A DNA stretch of 64,000 bases from positions 3,877,581 through 3,941,580 of the forward strand of contig NZ_CP063169.1 in the NCBI RefSeq assembly GCF_014960965.1, in the 5' to 3' direction. Each line of letters begins with the position of its first letter. Positions within the stretch are counted from its first letter, which is position 1. Source of the DNA: Ruania alkalisoli (GTDB lineage: Bacteria; Actinomycetota; Actinomycetes; Actinomycetales; Beutenbergiaceae). The notes beneath the pieces were generated by a model, which was not told where the DNA came from, ran no database searches, and saw nothing but the letters and a program-made list of their open reading frames with translations. The position numbers and the translations under genes were made by a program. Positions 8,456 through 16,999 of the stretch are shown in pieces.

Positions 8456-10225
8456 TCATTCACCGGTGATGGACACACCCTTGAAGTAGTACACGTCCGG
8501 GGTGCCACGGAGATTCAGGCCTTCGACCCCCGGCCGTACCAGGTAGTTCGCATCGATCAGCGTCACCGGGAGATAGAGATACAGATCGTCGCGAACTTCG
8601 GCCGCGTCGACGAAGTACCCTGTCGCGGCTTCCAGATCCGGCTGACTACTGCCCTCAGCCGCGAGCGCCGTGAACTCCTGCGCGCCCGCGCTGGCGTGCT
8701 CGTCCCGCAACGCCCGCAACTGCGACTCCCGCTCACCGGGGTCCAGATCCTCGTCTGCCTGGACTTCCTGGTACTCCTCCCACACCTCGGCAGGGAGGCT
8801 GAACTCCTCCATGGTGCGGGGGTTGAAGATCGTATTGATGGCGTCATTCCAGTTGGCGCGCGTGATGAAGCCACCGGAGTAGAAGCCCGGGGACTCCTGC
8901 ACAGACCAACGCTCTTCCACATACACGCCGCGCTCGACGTTGTTCACACGCGCACTGATCCCGAGATGCTCACCCCACTGATCCACCGCGACATCCAATT
9001 CGGGGCGAGGCGCTTCTGTCAGCAACATCAGCTCCGGGAAACCCTCACCATCGGGATAGCCCGCGTCGGCAAGCAGTTCCTGGGCCCGTGCGATGTCCTC
9101 GTCCTGGCCGAGACCATGCTCCGCACCCAGGTACTCCGGCACCAGTGACCTGGCGACGGCCACGCCCGGCTGCAGACCAGCGACGATCTCCCGGCCTAGA
9201 GCGAGGGAAAGTGCCTCACGTACGCGCACATCCTCCAACACGGGATTGGTACTGCGTAGCAGTGCCAGGTAAGTGATGTTCCGCTGCTCGACCGCTCTGA
9301 TCTGATCCGTAAACTCGGGGTTGTCCACGTAGGAGAAGACGTCCTCGCCGACGAGCTGCATGAGGTCCACCTCGTCGTTGTCATAGGCGACCGGGCTCAC
9401 CGGCTCGCCAGAGGCAAAGAGTTGGATCTCCACCTCATCGAGGTGCACGTTCTCGCCGTCCCAGTAGTTCTCGTTCGGGACAAGGGTCATCTCGACATTG
9501 CGCTGCCACTCGTCGAGCACGAAGGGCCCATTGCTGACCCAGTTCTCGGGCTCGGTCCACTCCTGCGGGAACTCCTCGAGCGTCGCAGGGTGCAGCGGGA
9601 GCATCGAGGGGTGCGTCAGGCCAAGCAGGAAACCAGGGTTAGGGGCCTCAAGCGTGAAGACGAGCTCGTGCTCTGCAGTCGCCTCGATACCGACCTCGCT
9701 GAAGTCGGTGACACTTCCGGCCAAGAACTCGCTCGCATTCACAATGCCCAGGGCCGTCTGATACGAGTTCGCGCCCGTCGTCGTCCCGGCGGCCGAGCCA
9801 CCGGGAGTCAGGAGCCGCTCATAGGTCCAGACGAAATCGGCAGCCGTCACCGGTTCGCCGTTTGACCACGCCGCATCCCCCCGTAGCTGGAAAGTCCAGA
9901 CCGTGCCGTCCTCGGACACGTTCCACTCGGCTGCCATCCCGGGCTCCACGTCCGACCCGTCCGCGTTCTGAACAACCAGCCCCTCGAAGAGACCCTGCTG
10001 GTCGATCCAGATGCCGTTCGTGATCACATGAGGGTCGAGACTCTCGGGGTTGGGCCAGGTCGTCCGGAGAATCTGAGCGGCGCTCTCGTCACCGGATCCG
10101 GAGTTCGTGCTCGCATCGGTGCCGCCATCGCCGAAGATGCTGCAGGCGGTCAGGGCAAGCGCCGCGGCGGCGACAGCCGCAACTGCCTGAACGCTCCGCT
10201 TGGGCATGGTGTGGGGGACTGCCAT
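8456..10225 (-). CDS. Family-5 extracellular solute-binding lipoprotein
   Basis: A 589-aa lipoprotein of the DppA/OppA (SBP_bac_5) family. The signal peptide ends in the lipobox LTAC (Cys at about residue 28), then a Gly/Ser/Asp linker. The family signature region reads AAEWNVSEDGTVWTFQLR, followed by GDAAWSNGEPVTAADFVWTYERLL. The start chosen is the ATG at 10225 with GGAG 7 nt upstream; an ATG at 10207 is possible, and the in-frame extension toward 10318 covers the promoter. It captures the substrate outside the membrane for the permease/ATPase set that follows. The substrate may be an oligosaccharide, given the sulfatase and ROK neighbours, but peptides cannot be excluded. Confidence 0.9.
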   Translation of the reverse strand: MAVPHTMPKRSVQAVAAVAAAALALTACSIFGDGGTDASTNSGSGDESAAQILRTTWPNPESLDPHVITNGIWIDQQGLFEGLVVQNADGSDVEPGMAAEWNVSEDGTVWTFQLRGDAAWSNGEPVTAADFVWTYERLLTPGGSAAGTTTGANSYQTALGIVNASEFLAGSVTDFSEVGIEATAEHELVFTLEAPNPGFLLGLTHPSMLPLHPATLEEFPQEWTEPENWVSNGPFVLDEWQRNVEMTLVPNENYWDGENVHLDEVEIQLFASGEPVSPVAYDNDEVDLMQLVGEDVFSYVDNPEFTDQIRAVEQRNITYLALLRSTNPVLEDVRVREALSLALGREIVAGLQPGVAVARSLVPEYLGAEHGLGQDEDIARAQELLADAGYPDGEGFPELMLLTEAPRPELDVAVDQWGEHLGISARVNNVERGVYVEERWSVQESPGFYSGGFITRANWNDAINTIFNPRTMEEFSLPAEVWEEYQEVQADEDLDPGERESQLRALRDEHASAGAQEFTALAAEGSSQPDLEAATGYFVDAAEVRDDLYLYLPVTLIDANYLVRPGVEGLNLRGTPDVYYFKGVSITGE

Positions 10226-10302
10226 CGTCACTCCATTGTCGTCATGTCGGGCCGGTCGTGGGCATCGATGCCCGCGAGAAATGTCCGTCGGTCGTGGGAA
10301 CG

Positions 10303-10334
10303 ACGCTAAGCATCGCATTAAATTTTGTCAATAG
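10303..10334 (-). promoter_or_regulatory. Promoter of the ABC operon with TGAC-AAAT element
   Basis: Reading on the minus strand, TTGACA (10331-10326) and TAGCGT (10308-10303) are spaced by exactly 17 bp, a textbook vegetative promoter. The -35 is embedded in CTATTGACAAAATTTA (10334-10319), which resembles elements at the ROK and sulfatase genes. A repressor bound here would block the -35. Confidence 0.6.
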
Positions 10335-10339
10335 CCGAA

Positions 10340-11890
10340 TCAAGCGCTGCTGAGAGATGTTGCGGAAGGGGTGCTGGCACCGGAAGTGCTGACATCGCGC
10401 GCACGGGTGGCATCGGAGCGAGCAGCTGCACGTGCCGACTCAGGGCGCACGAACGACTTCACCGGGTACGGGTACGGGCGTTGCCAGCCTCTGGCGTAGA
10501 ACTCAGGCTCGGTCGATGAGCCGATCTTGTCCTCGTGCCCGCTGGCCACGAGGGCCATCACCTCACGCGTCAGGGTCGCATCCATTCGGTCCAGGTCGGC
10601 CCGGTGGGCGGGATCCCGGCTGAGATCACGGATCTGCTCCGGATCCGCGTCGTGGTCGTAGAGCAGCACTTCACCGGTGCCGTACTTGTGAAGCACCATG
10701 CCACCCTCTCGCAGCATCCACCCGTCGGCGACGGCGCCCACCACCCGTTCTCGTGACTCCGCCTCGAGCCCTGAAAGCCCAGGGACGGCACGCGCATCCA
10801 TCTGCTCCGGTACACCGGCTCCCACGAGCTCGAGCATCGTGGGAGCAAGGTCGTAGAGGTCAACCATGGCGTTGTTGATGCCCGGCACATGACCAGGAAT
10901 CCGGATCATCATCGGCACCCGGACGGATTCCTCGTGGAACATCGCCTTGCCCAGCAGCTCACGATCACCCAGGAAGTCACCGTGATCGGAGGCGAGAATG
11001 ACGATGGTGTCTTCGGCCAGGCCCGCTTCATCGATCGCCTGGAGCACGCGCCCGACCTCGTGATCGACTTGCATGACCAGGGCCGAGTAGTGGGCGCGGA
11101 CCTGGGCCCGCGCCTCATCGGGAAACTCGGAAAGATCTAGGTCGGCCCACGCACGCAGGTAGGAGTCGCGGGCCGCCTGCACCCGTTCGGGGGCATGGTC
11201 GGCACTTCCCGGCCGCGCGATCGGAACCCGGTCGCGGTCGACCCGATCGAGGAACTCCGGGACAGGGTCGTAGGGACAGTGCGGCCCGGGAAACCCGACC
11301 ATCATGGCGAACGGCTCGTCGCATCCTGTCCGGGAGGCGATGAACTCCTGCGCGGCGGTACCGACGAAATGGTCGACGGAGTGCTCCCACGGCACCGGGG
11401 GCGGCGTTGCCCCTCGGCTCTCGTGGTATTCGGGCCACGTGTTGGCATGAGTCTTCGCCAAGCCATGCCGCCGTAGGTAGGCGTCGTAGTCGTCGCGGAT
11501 GGCGATATGACGCTTGTCTTCGGCGATCACGCGGTGGTGGAACCCGTAGCCGGCATCCCAGGGGTAGAAGTGCATCTTCCCGATCGAGGCGGTCACGTAC
11601 CCTGCGGAGGAGAGCCGGTCAGCCCACGTCTCGATACCCATCTGGCGATAGTCGGGCCGGAGCCCCTGGTCATTGGCCAGCACTCCGGTGCGCAACGGGT
11701 GCATTCCGGTCAGCAACGCGTTCCGCGCCGGCACACACAGCGGTGCACTCGAGACGGCAGCGGTGTAGCGCACACTCGATGAGGCAAGCGCGTCGATAGC
11801 GGGGGTCTGAAGCCAGTCGGCGCCATAGCAACCCAGGAAGTCTGGGCGGAGCTGATCCGGGAGTATCAGGACGATGTTCTTGCGGGTCAC
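10340..11890 (-). CDS. S1-family sulfatase
   Basis: A 516-aa sulfatase. The formylglycine motif CxPxR is present as LCVPARNALLTG (Cys about residue 52), so maturation by a formylglycine-generating enzyme encoded elsewhere is expected. Metal-site motifs include ILPDQLRPD near the N-terminus and ILASDHGDFLGD in the second half. The GTG at 11890 has AGGAGG 5 nt upstream; the longer frame to 12031 has no such site. No signal peptide is evident, so the enzyme is probably cytosolic and acts on an imported sulfated sugar. It sits directly upstream of the transporter operon in the same direction. The sulfate ester substrate is unknown. Confidence 0.85.
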   Translation of the reverse strand: MTRKNIVLILPDQLRPDFLGCYGADWLQTPAIDALASSSVRYTAAVSSAPLCVPARNALLTGMHPLRTGVLANDQGLRPDYRQMGIETWADRLSSAGYVTASIGKMHFYPWDAGYGFHHRVIAEDKRHIAIRDDYDAYLRRHGLAKTHANTWPEYHESRGATPPPVPWEHSVDHFVGTAAQEFIASRTGCDEPFAMMVGFPGPHCPYDPVPEFLDRVDRDRVPIARPGSADHAPERVQAARDSYLRAWADLDLSEFPDEARAQVRAHYSALVMQVDHEVGRVLQAIDEAGLAEDTIVILASDHGDFLGDRELLGKAMFHEESVRVPMMIRIPGHVPGINNAMVDLYDLAPTMLELVGAGVPEQMDARAVPGLSGLEAESRERVVGAVADGWMLREGGMVLHKYGTGEVLLYDHDADPEQIRDLSRDPAHRADLDRMDATLTREVMALVASGHEDKIGSSTEPEFYARGWQRPYPYPVKSFVRPESARAAARSDATRARDVSTSGASTPSATSLSSA

Positions 11891-11988
11891 GAAGCCTCCT
11901 GTGCGGCGCAGCCACACGCGTTGCCGAGCACGGGCGGGCCAGAACGCGAGGCGTCGTGTCGCACTGTGACGAGAGCCGCCGTTGCTCA

Positions 11989-12004
11989 ATAATTTTGTCA
12001 TCAG
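11989..12004 (-). promoter_or_regulatory. TGACAAAAT element upstream of the sulfatase gene
   Basis: CTGATGACAAAATTAT lies 99 bp before the GTG of the sulfatase gene on the minus strand. It matches the elements at the ABC operon and ROK promoters (common core CTnnTGACmAAAT). No clear -10 can be paired with it. The 11891-12108 gap otherwise holds nothing I recognise. Confidence 0.4.
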
Positions 12005-12108
12005 CAGAAGTATGGTGATCATCGTCCACATGCCCCGCCAGTGTCAAGACACGGAAGATGCGCACCCAGAGACGAGCAACGAACGTCAGGGCGCGATACG
12101 AGAAGCCA

Positions 12109-12705
12109 TCAGAGAGCGAGCAGCCGCCGACACGCATCGACTACCAAGGACACCCTGGGGGTGGCCGACGACCCGTGGGCGAGCGCCCGCACCGCCCACT
12201 CGTCCATCGCCCGCAGCACTGCCATCACCAAATGGAGCTGCAACTCCGGCGGCAGGTCGGCACGCACCGCCCCTGCCTCTCGCCCGACCTGCAGCACCCG
12301 GGCCACCCAGCCCGAGATCTCAGCCACCACACCGGCCTGCGCACCCTGGGGCGGCGCGGCGTAAAAGAGGCGCCCCAGCAGGAGGGCGTCAGGATGAGCG
12401 ACCAGGTCGCGCTCCAGTCGCGCGAGGAACCCTTCGACGCCCTCCCAGAAGTTCTCGGCGAAGGAGTCCGGCGCGGGCACGTCCAACCCGGCCCGCACCT
12501 GCTCGGTCAGGTCGCCGATCACGAGATCCACGAGATCCTGCTTCGACTCGAACAGGTGATAGAAGCTGCTCTTACTCATCCCGCACGCCCGGATGATCCG
12601 GTTCAGCGACGCACCCTCGAGACCGGCGCTCGCGAACTCGTCCGCCGCGGCCCGCACGAGTGTGGCTCGGCGTTCTGGGTCGAGGCGGTCCAGCGGGTTC
12701 GGCAT
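12109..12705 (-). CDS. TetR-family regulator
   Basis: A 198-aa TetR/AcrR-type regulator. The N-terminal HTH is LNRIIRACGMSKSSFYHLFESKQDLV, and the variable C-terminal ligand domain is all-helical. The start MPNPLDRL at 12705 fits family length; the longer frame to 12873 has no supporting site. It lies downstream of the MazF-like gene, in the same direction. The twin palindromes at 13138-13191 in front of the FAD monooxygenase are the natural candidate operators. It would act as a repressor released by a small hydrophobic ligand, possibly the monooxygenase substrate. Confidence 0.87.
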   Translation of the reverse strand: MPNPLDRLDPERRATLVRAAADEFASAGLEGASLNRIIRACGMSKSSFYHLFESKQDLVDLVIGDLTEQVRAGLDVPAPDSFAENFWEGVEGFLARLERDLVAHPDALLLGRLFYAAPPQGAQAGVVAEISGWVARVLQVGREAGAVRADLPPELQLHLVMAVLRAMDEWAVRALAHGSSATPRVSLVVDACRRLLAL

Positions 12706-12746
12706 ACCGCGAGAGTAGTGGGAGTCACGCGCGGTCGGTCGAGCGC

Positions 12747-13085
12747 TCAGGTATCCAGCACCAGCGACAGCGTGCCGCGCACCTGATGCAGGACCGGTGA
12801 GCCCACGTTTCCCCAGCGACCGATCACACGACGCGTGGCCACAGACCGTACGTGTTGACACTGGGCAGAACACTGGCTGCGGAGTCCGTTGTGCTCGTCA
12901 GGCTCGATCACGATCTCGACGCTGCTCTGCCGGACAGTACGCGTCAGCGGCACCACCTGGACGACGTTCGGAGCCCCGCGCAAGATCCGCGCAGCAGTCA
13001 CGACGATCGCAGGCCGAACGAGCCCAGCCTCCGACCCGAGTGGCGTACCAAGATCGAGTTCGACGACATCACCGGGCGTCAGCAT
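12747..13085 (-). CDS. MazF/PemK-like toxin (probable endoribonuclease)
   Basis: A 112-aa protein with the MazF fold signature: N-terminal GDVVELDLGTPLGSEAGLVRPAIVV (shown here in two parts GDVVELDLG and GSEAGLVRPAIVV), central VVPLTRT, and SAQCQHVRSVATRRV in the position of the SSQxRTV element. Family members cleave single-stranded RNA and are held by a MazE-type antitoxin. No antitoxin ORF is visible on either side: upstream is the monooxygenase promoter, downstream the TetR gene. It may be a solitary toxin, be neutralised in trans, or be decayed in activity. Confidence 0.7.
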   Translation of the reverse strand: MLTPGDVVELDLGTPLGSEAGLVRPAIVVTAARILRGAPNVVQVVPLTRTVRQSSVEIVIEPDEHNGLRSQCSAQCQHVRSVATRRVIGRWGNVGSPVLHQVRGTLSLVLDT

Positions 13086-13137
13086 CGAGCCACGCGGTCT
13101 CGTCCCCCGTCAACGGTCCGTACGACCCCGATCAACA

Positions 13138-13191
13138 GTGGACCACCCGGTCCACAACCGTGCTACAGTCGCACTGGACCACCTGGTCCAG
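13138..13191 (+). promoter_or_regulatory. Twin TetR-type operators around the monooxygenase promoter
   Basis: GTGGACCACCCGGTCCAC (13138-13155) and CTGGACCACCTGGTCCAG (13174-13191) are near-perfect 18-bp palindromes with the same core. Their centres are 36 bp apart. Between them lies a -10 (TACAGT, 13164-13169); the first palindrome covers the -35 area and the second the start site. The arrangement is typical of TetR repression, with the TetR gene two genes away. Confidence 0.65.
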
Positions 13192-13211
13192 CATTCACGG
13201 AGGGAGCCGGC

Positions 13212-14480
13212 GTGAGCTTCATCGAGACACCGCTACACGACCAGCTGGAGGCGGCCGCCCGGGACTCCCGGCCCACGCTCATCGTCGGGGCCGGCATCGC
13301 CGGCACCACACTCGCCCAGCTCTTGCGCGGCGCCGGCCAACACCCGGTCTTGATCGAGCGATCCGCCGGCCGCCACCCCGGCTACATGCTCGCGCTGATG
13401 CCGATGACCGATGCCGCATTCAGCGACCTCGGCGTCACCGAGGCCTATCACTCTCGCAGCGTGCCCATCAGCCGCTACCGCGTGCGCTCACGCACAGGAA
13501 CAATCCTCCGCACCGACCCGATCGACGAGATCCTCAGCCAGTACGGCGACTACCGTGGCATCAGCCGCGGTGACCTGCTCGACATCCTCACCACCGATCA
13601 CGCCCCGGTCACCACGGGCACGACCGTCTCCGCGCTACGGGACGAGCCAGACGCCGACAGCGCCGCCACAGTCACCCTGCGCCAAGGCGAGCAGGAGACC
13701 GAGGCAAGCTTCGCCGTCGTGATCATCGCCGACGGAATCGGCTCGACCACTCGCCGCCTCCTCGACACACCCACCACAGACGTGGACACGGGCTGGGGCG
13801 GCTGGGTGGTGTGGGCTCCTGCCGATGATCAGATGGATCTCGGCGAGGAGCTGTGGGGCACCGACTTCCTCCTCGCCACCTACCCCGTCAAGGATGCCGT
13901 CGGCGTCTTCCTCGGGGGCAACCGGGACGACACCGCCGCCGGACCGGAGGCATTCGTGGCACGGGTGCGCCGCCAGGTCCCCTCCCCCGGGCCGCGCATG
14001 AATGCGGCTCTGGAGGCCATCCTCGCCGATCCCGACCCCTACTTCTGGCCGCTCACCGATGTGCGCGCTGCCCGCTGGACCACTGGCCGCACCGTGCTGC
14101 TGGGCGACGCCGCCGCCGGCTTCCTGCCCACGGCGGGCATCGGGGCTGGCATGGCAATGGAGTCGGCCTGGGTGCTGGCCCGCCTGCTGCGCCACCACGA
14201 GAGCAACGACGGCGGCCCTCCTCTCCCAGCACTGCTCACCTCGTTCGAGGCTCGCCAGCGCCCCCGGGTGGAGGCCGCGCAGGACAACTCCCGCCAGCTG
14301 GCACGCTTGATGTTCCGGCGCAGTCGGATCTGGGCCGTCGTGCGGGACCTGGTGGCGCGGCGGGTCAGTGTGGCCACGGCGCTCGGCCCGATCCGGAAGC
14401 TGCTTGCCGACCTGCCGTCCGTCACCCCACCGTCCACCAACTCACCCACCACCACCAACTCACCCACCGCCGAACGCTGA
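13212..14480 (+). CDS. FAD-dependent monooxygenase (PHBH type)
   Basis: A 422-aa flavoprotein. The GTG at 13212 follows GGAGGGAGCC; the frame extended to 12852 crosses the operators and the MazF gene and is rejected. The dinucleotide-binding motif VGAGIAGTTLAQLLRGAG is near the N-terminus, and the second FAD motif GDAAAGFLPTAGIGAG is at about residue 298. The C-terminal about 20 residues are Pro/Thr/Ser/Asn low complexity. The family hydroxylates aromatic or polyketide-like compounds, and several members detoxify antibiotics such as tetracyclines or rifamycins. TetR-type control of the promoter suits inducible detoxification. Confidence 0.85.
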   Translation: MSFIETPLHDQLEAAARDSRPTLIVGAGIAGTTLAQLLRGAGQHPVLIERSAGRHPGYMLALMPMTDAAFSDLGVTEAYHSRSVPISRYRVRSRTGTILRTDPIDEILSQYGDYRGISRGDLLDILTTDHAPVTTGTTVSALRDEPDADSAATVTLRQGEQETEASFAVVIIADGIGSTTRRLLDTPTTDVDTGWGGWVVWAPADDQMDLGEELWGTDFLLATYPVKDAVGVFLGGNRDDTAAGPEAFVARVRRQVPSPGPRMNAALEAILADPDPYFWPLTDVRAARWTTGRTVLLGDAAAGFLPTAGIGAGMAMESAWVLARLLRHHESNDGGPPLPALLTSFEARQRPRVEAAQDNSRQLARLMFRRSRIWAVVRDLVARRVSVATALGPIRKLLADLPSVTPPSTNSPTTTNSPTAER

Positions 14481-14732
14481 GTTGGTCGGCATCGAGGCGG
14501 GCAGCGTCAAGGGGTCAATGCAACTTCGGGCGGATTGGCGAGTAGGTGGGGGCGGGCGAAATGGTGCGGACGGGATGGTGCGAGCTACGTGGGAGCGAAC
14601 GAGGCCCCCTGTCATGGCTGGTACTGCTGCTTCACCTGCCCGGCTACGATGCCGCAACGAGTCAGCCACGGTTCGGCCTCGATCCGGCCACAGCCATTCC
14701 GCTGCCGGAGCAGCCGGCATAGCGTCACGACC

Positions 14733-15629
14733 ATGAGACGCATCCATGGGGTCATAGCAGCCGCCACACTCGCCTTACTCGCGGCCTGCTCAGCGGGGAC
14801 CAGCACCAACGACAGCGCCGGCAGTGAGGCCGGGCAGCCGGAAATGGCAGGAGACGGCGCCTCCGTCGCCGATTCACCCGGGCGCGACACCGACACCGAG
14901 ATCGGCGAACGCCAGGTCATCACCACCGCCTACGCAACCGTCGTGGTGGACGATCCAGAGACCGCGGCGACGGACCTGGCCACCTTGACCTCCGCCGTCG
15001 GGGGGCACGTGCAGAGCCGGTCGATCTACCAGGGCGAGAACACTTACGAGTACCGAAGCCTGCCCTCGGCCAGCATGACGCTGCGCGTCCCGGCCGACGA
15101 GCTGGAAGGGATGCTCGCCGATCTCGCCGACCTCGGCGACGTGCGCGACGTCTCCCAGGACAGTGAGGATGTCACCCGTACGCTCGTCGACCTCGACGCC
15201 CGGATCAGTGCATTGGAAACATCCACGGCGCGGCTCGAGGAGATCATGGCCGGAGCGGAGACCAGTGCCGACCTGATCGAGGCCGAGGCGGCCCTGAGTG
15301 AACGGCAGGCCGAGCTGGAGTCCTTGCTCTCTCAGCGCGAGCACCTCGCCGACCAGGTGGCGATGTCGACCCTGCACGTGCAGCTGACCGCAGAGGATCT
15401 GCCTGAGGTCACCGCCGACGGTTTCCTCGGCGGTCTGCAGACCGGGTGGCAGGCGCTGGTCTCGTTCGTCAGCACGCTCGTGGTGGCGCTCGGGGTGCTG
15501 CTGCCGTGGCTGGTGGTGCTCGCCATCCCGGCGGCGATCATCGCTGTGATCGTCCGCCGACGCCGTCGCAAGAGCGGCAGCCCGGCGACCCCGAACAACC
15601 CCGAACCGGTGCCGAACGAGAGCGCCTGA
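14733..15629 (+). CDS. DUF4349 lipoprotein
   Basis: A 298-aa protein. The signal peptide ends in the lipobox LLAAC (Cys about residue 19). A beta-rich DUF4349 domain follows (RQVITTAYATVVVDDPE onward), then a long helical, probably coiled-coil stretch (ALETSTARLEEIMAGAET), then a C-terminal TM (VVALGVLLPWLVVLAIPAAI) and a basic tail. It would be anchored at both ends to the membrane. The function is unknown; the domain is widespread in Actinobacteria and Firmicutes. The start is the ATG at 14733; the frame upstream lacks a signal sequence. The 14481-14732 gap contains no gene I can support. Confidence 0.8.
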   Translation: MRRIHGVIAAATLALLAACSAGTSTNDSAGSEAGQPEMAGDGASVADSPGRDTDTEIGERQVITTAYATVVVDDPETAATDLATLTSAVGGHVQSRSIYQGENTYEYRSLPSASMTLRVPADELEGMLADLADLGDVRDVSQDSEDVTRTLVDLDARISALETSTARLEEIMAGAETSADLIEAEAALSERQAELESLLSQREHLADQVAMSTLHVQLTAEDLPEVTADGFLGGLQTGWQALVSFVSTLVVALGVLLPWLVVLAIPAAIIAVIVRRRRRKSGSPATPNNPEPVPNESA

Positions 15630-15631
15630 CC

Positions 15632-16804
15632 TCAGGCCTCAGGGACGGTGATATCGACGTCCGCGCCGTGGTCGGTGAGCACGGCGCGGCCCGAGGTCCC
15701 GTCAGGGTAGTCGTAGTCGATGGCGCGCAGCAGGCCAGCGGGACCGACCCACCACGTCTCGCTCCACCCGTCCAGAGCGAGCTGGTACCCCGTGACCGCC
15801 ACCCCATCGATCTCGTCGACCCCGGCCTCTTCAATAGCACTCGCATCGGCCGCGAGCTGCTCCTGCCAATGCGCCCAGTCCCAGGTGTCCGGCATCGGAG
15901 CAGTCGCATCCGGCTGCACGAGCTCCGGCTCCCCGCCACCCTCGGCCACCCAGTACTCCTCGTCCACCCACCACTCGCGGCGGGTGATGGTTCCGCCGGT
16001 GTCGGTGGTGGTGACCTCCAGCGCGTCCAGTTCGCCCTCGACATAACGGACGGCGCCCTCCTGAGACCCCTCCTCAGTCTCCTGGGCGAAGCCGAACGTG
16101 CCCGTGGATTGCAGTGCCGCCGCCGTGACCGTCCCGATCGTGTCGCTGGTCAGCGGCACCGCAATCCCAACGTCGGCACCGAAGTCGAAGAGCCGGCCCT
16201 CCCCCTCCGAGCCGTCGGCAGTAGAGAACTCGTACCCGCGCAAGAGGTCCGCTTCATCCAACCACCAGATCTCCGTTCGCTCCGGCCCGGTGATCTCGAC
16301 ACCTGTCACCTCCACGCCGTCGATCTCGTCCGTGCCCACGGACTGCACCGAGGTCGCCGCGGCAGCAATGTCCTCCTGGAGCAGCGCCCAGTCGAAGGCA
16401 GCCACGAAGGACTCCGCGTTCTCGACGGTGTCCGGGCTTGGTGCCGCACGCTCGTCTCGCGCAGTCCAGTAGGTGCCATTCACCCACCAGTCGCGCCAGA
16501 GATCCTCACCGTCACGCTGAGTGACCTGGATCGCCGCCACCTGCCCGTCCTCGTAGACAATCGACCCTTCGGTCGTGTTCTCCGCAGCGGTGAACTCGAA
16601 CCGGAACGACCCGGCATCGCGGAGCGCTTCCGCGGAATCGGCGCCGATGGCTGCCGCGTCACCGGTGTCCGGATCCCCATCCTCGCCCGGGGAGCAGCCG
16701 GCCACCAGCAGTCCACCCACCAGCAGCCCACACACCAAGGTCAGGGCACGTGGCCAGTCCCGCTCCGTCGTCATCGATCGTTCCGCCGTTTCGCTTGCGC
16801 TCAC
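15632..16804 (-). CDS. Lipoprotein with tandem LolA/LprG-like halves
   Basis: A 390-aa lipoprotein (lipobox LLVAGC, Cys about residue 37). The mature part consists of two homologous halves of about 170 residues. Each contains a W-W/E-E-Y-W pair (WRDWWVNGTYWTA versus RREWWVDEEYWVA), an IDGVxVTGxxI element, and a terminal DxGADVxIxVP. This resembles the LppX/LprAFG fold that carries lipids, duplicated; that assignment is tentative. The start is a GTG at 16804 with GGGAGAGGGA upstream; an ATG at 16774 is the alternative. It ends 3 bp from the convergent DUF4349 gene. Confidence 0.7.
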   Translation of the reverse strand: MSASETAERSMTTERDWPRALTLVCGLLVGGLLVAGCSPGEDGDPDTGDAAAIGADSAEALRDAGSFRFEFTAAENTTEGSIVYEDGQVAAIQVTQRDGEDLWRDWWVNGTYWTARDERAAPSPDTVENAESFVAAFDWALLQEDIAAAATSVQSVGTDEIDGVEVTGVEITGPERTEIWWLDEADLLRGYEFSTADGSEGEGRLFDFGADVGIAVPLTSDTIGTVTAAALQSTGTFGFAQETEEGSQEGAVRYVEGELDALEVTTTDTGGTITRREWWVDEEYWVAEGGGEPELVQPDATAPMPDTWDWAHWQEQLAADASAIEEAGVDEIDGVAVTGYQLALDGWSETWWVGPAGLLRAIDYDYPDGTSGRAVLTDHGADVDITVPEA

Positions 16805-16834
16805 GTATTCCCTCTCCCTCAATGAGTGCGAACG

Positions 16835-16868
16835 ACCCTAGCAATCCAGGGACACCTCGCCGATGGGC
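16835..16868 (-). promoter_or_regulatory. Promoter of the duplicated lipoprotein gene
   Basis: On the minus strand GCCCATCGGC (16868-16859) and TGCTAGGGT, with -10 TAGGGT (16840-16835), are 18 bp apart. The same two blocks with the same spacing precede the gene at 52479-53177. The predicted transcript begins about 24 nt before the GTG. Confidence 0.4.
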
Positions 16869-16921
16869 GCCCCTCCCTCGCCGGAAGAGATGTTCGCCCG
16901 CTCACGCTCACCACGATGTCA

Positions 16922-16964
16922 GTAGCGACTACCGATGCTTCCCACGTGTGCACCTGACTAGCGT
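16922..16964 (+). promoter_or_regulatory. eCIS promoter box, tip/lipoprotein unit
   Basis: GTAGCGACTACCGATG (16922-16937) is followed after 21 bp by TAGCGT (16959-16964), then by the lipoprotein gene start at 17000. The palindromic GTAG-CGA-CTAC core and the trailing CCGATG recur at the three other eCIS promoters in this window. Confidence 0.65.
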
Positions 16965-16999
16965 CGGCGGTGCCCGAGCCGCCGAGGAGGAGGTGCGCC

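Noticed and set aside
15446-16825. Long plus-strand ORF opposite the lipoprotein gene
   Set aside because: It is the antisense shadow of a gene with signal peptide, lipobox and duplicated domain; its protein is Arg/Pro/Gly-rich with no fold.
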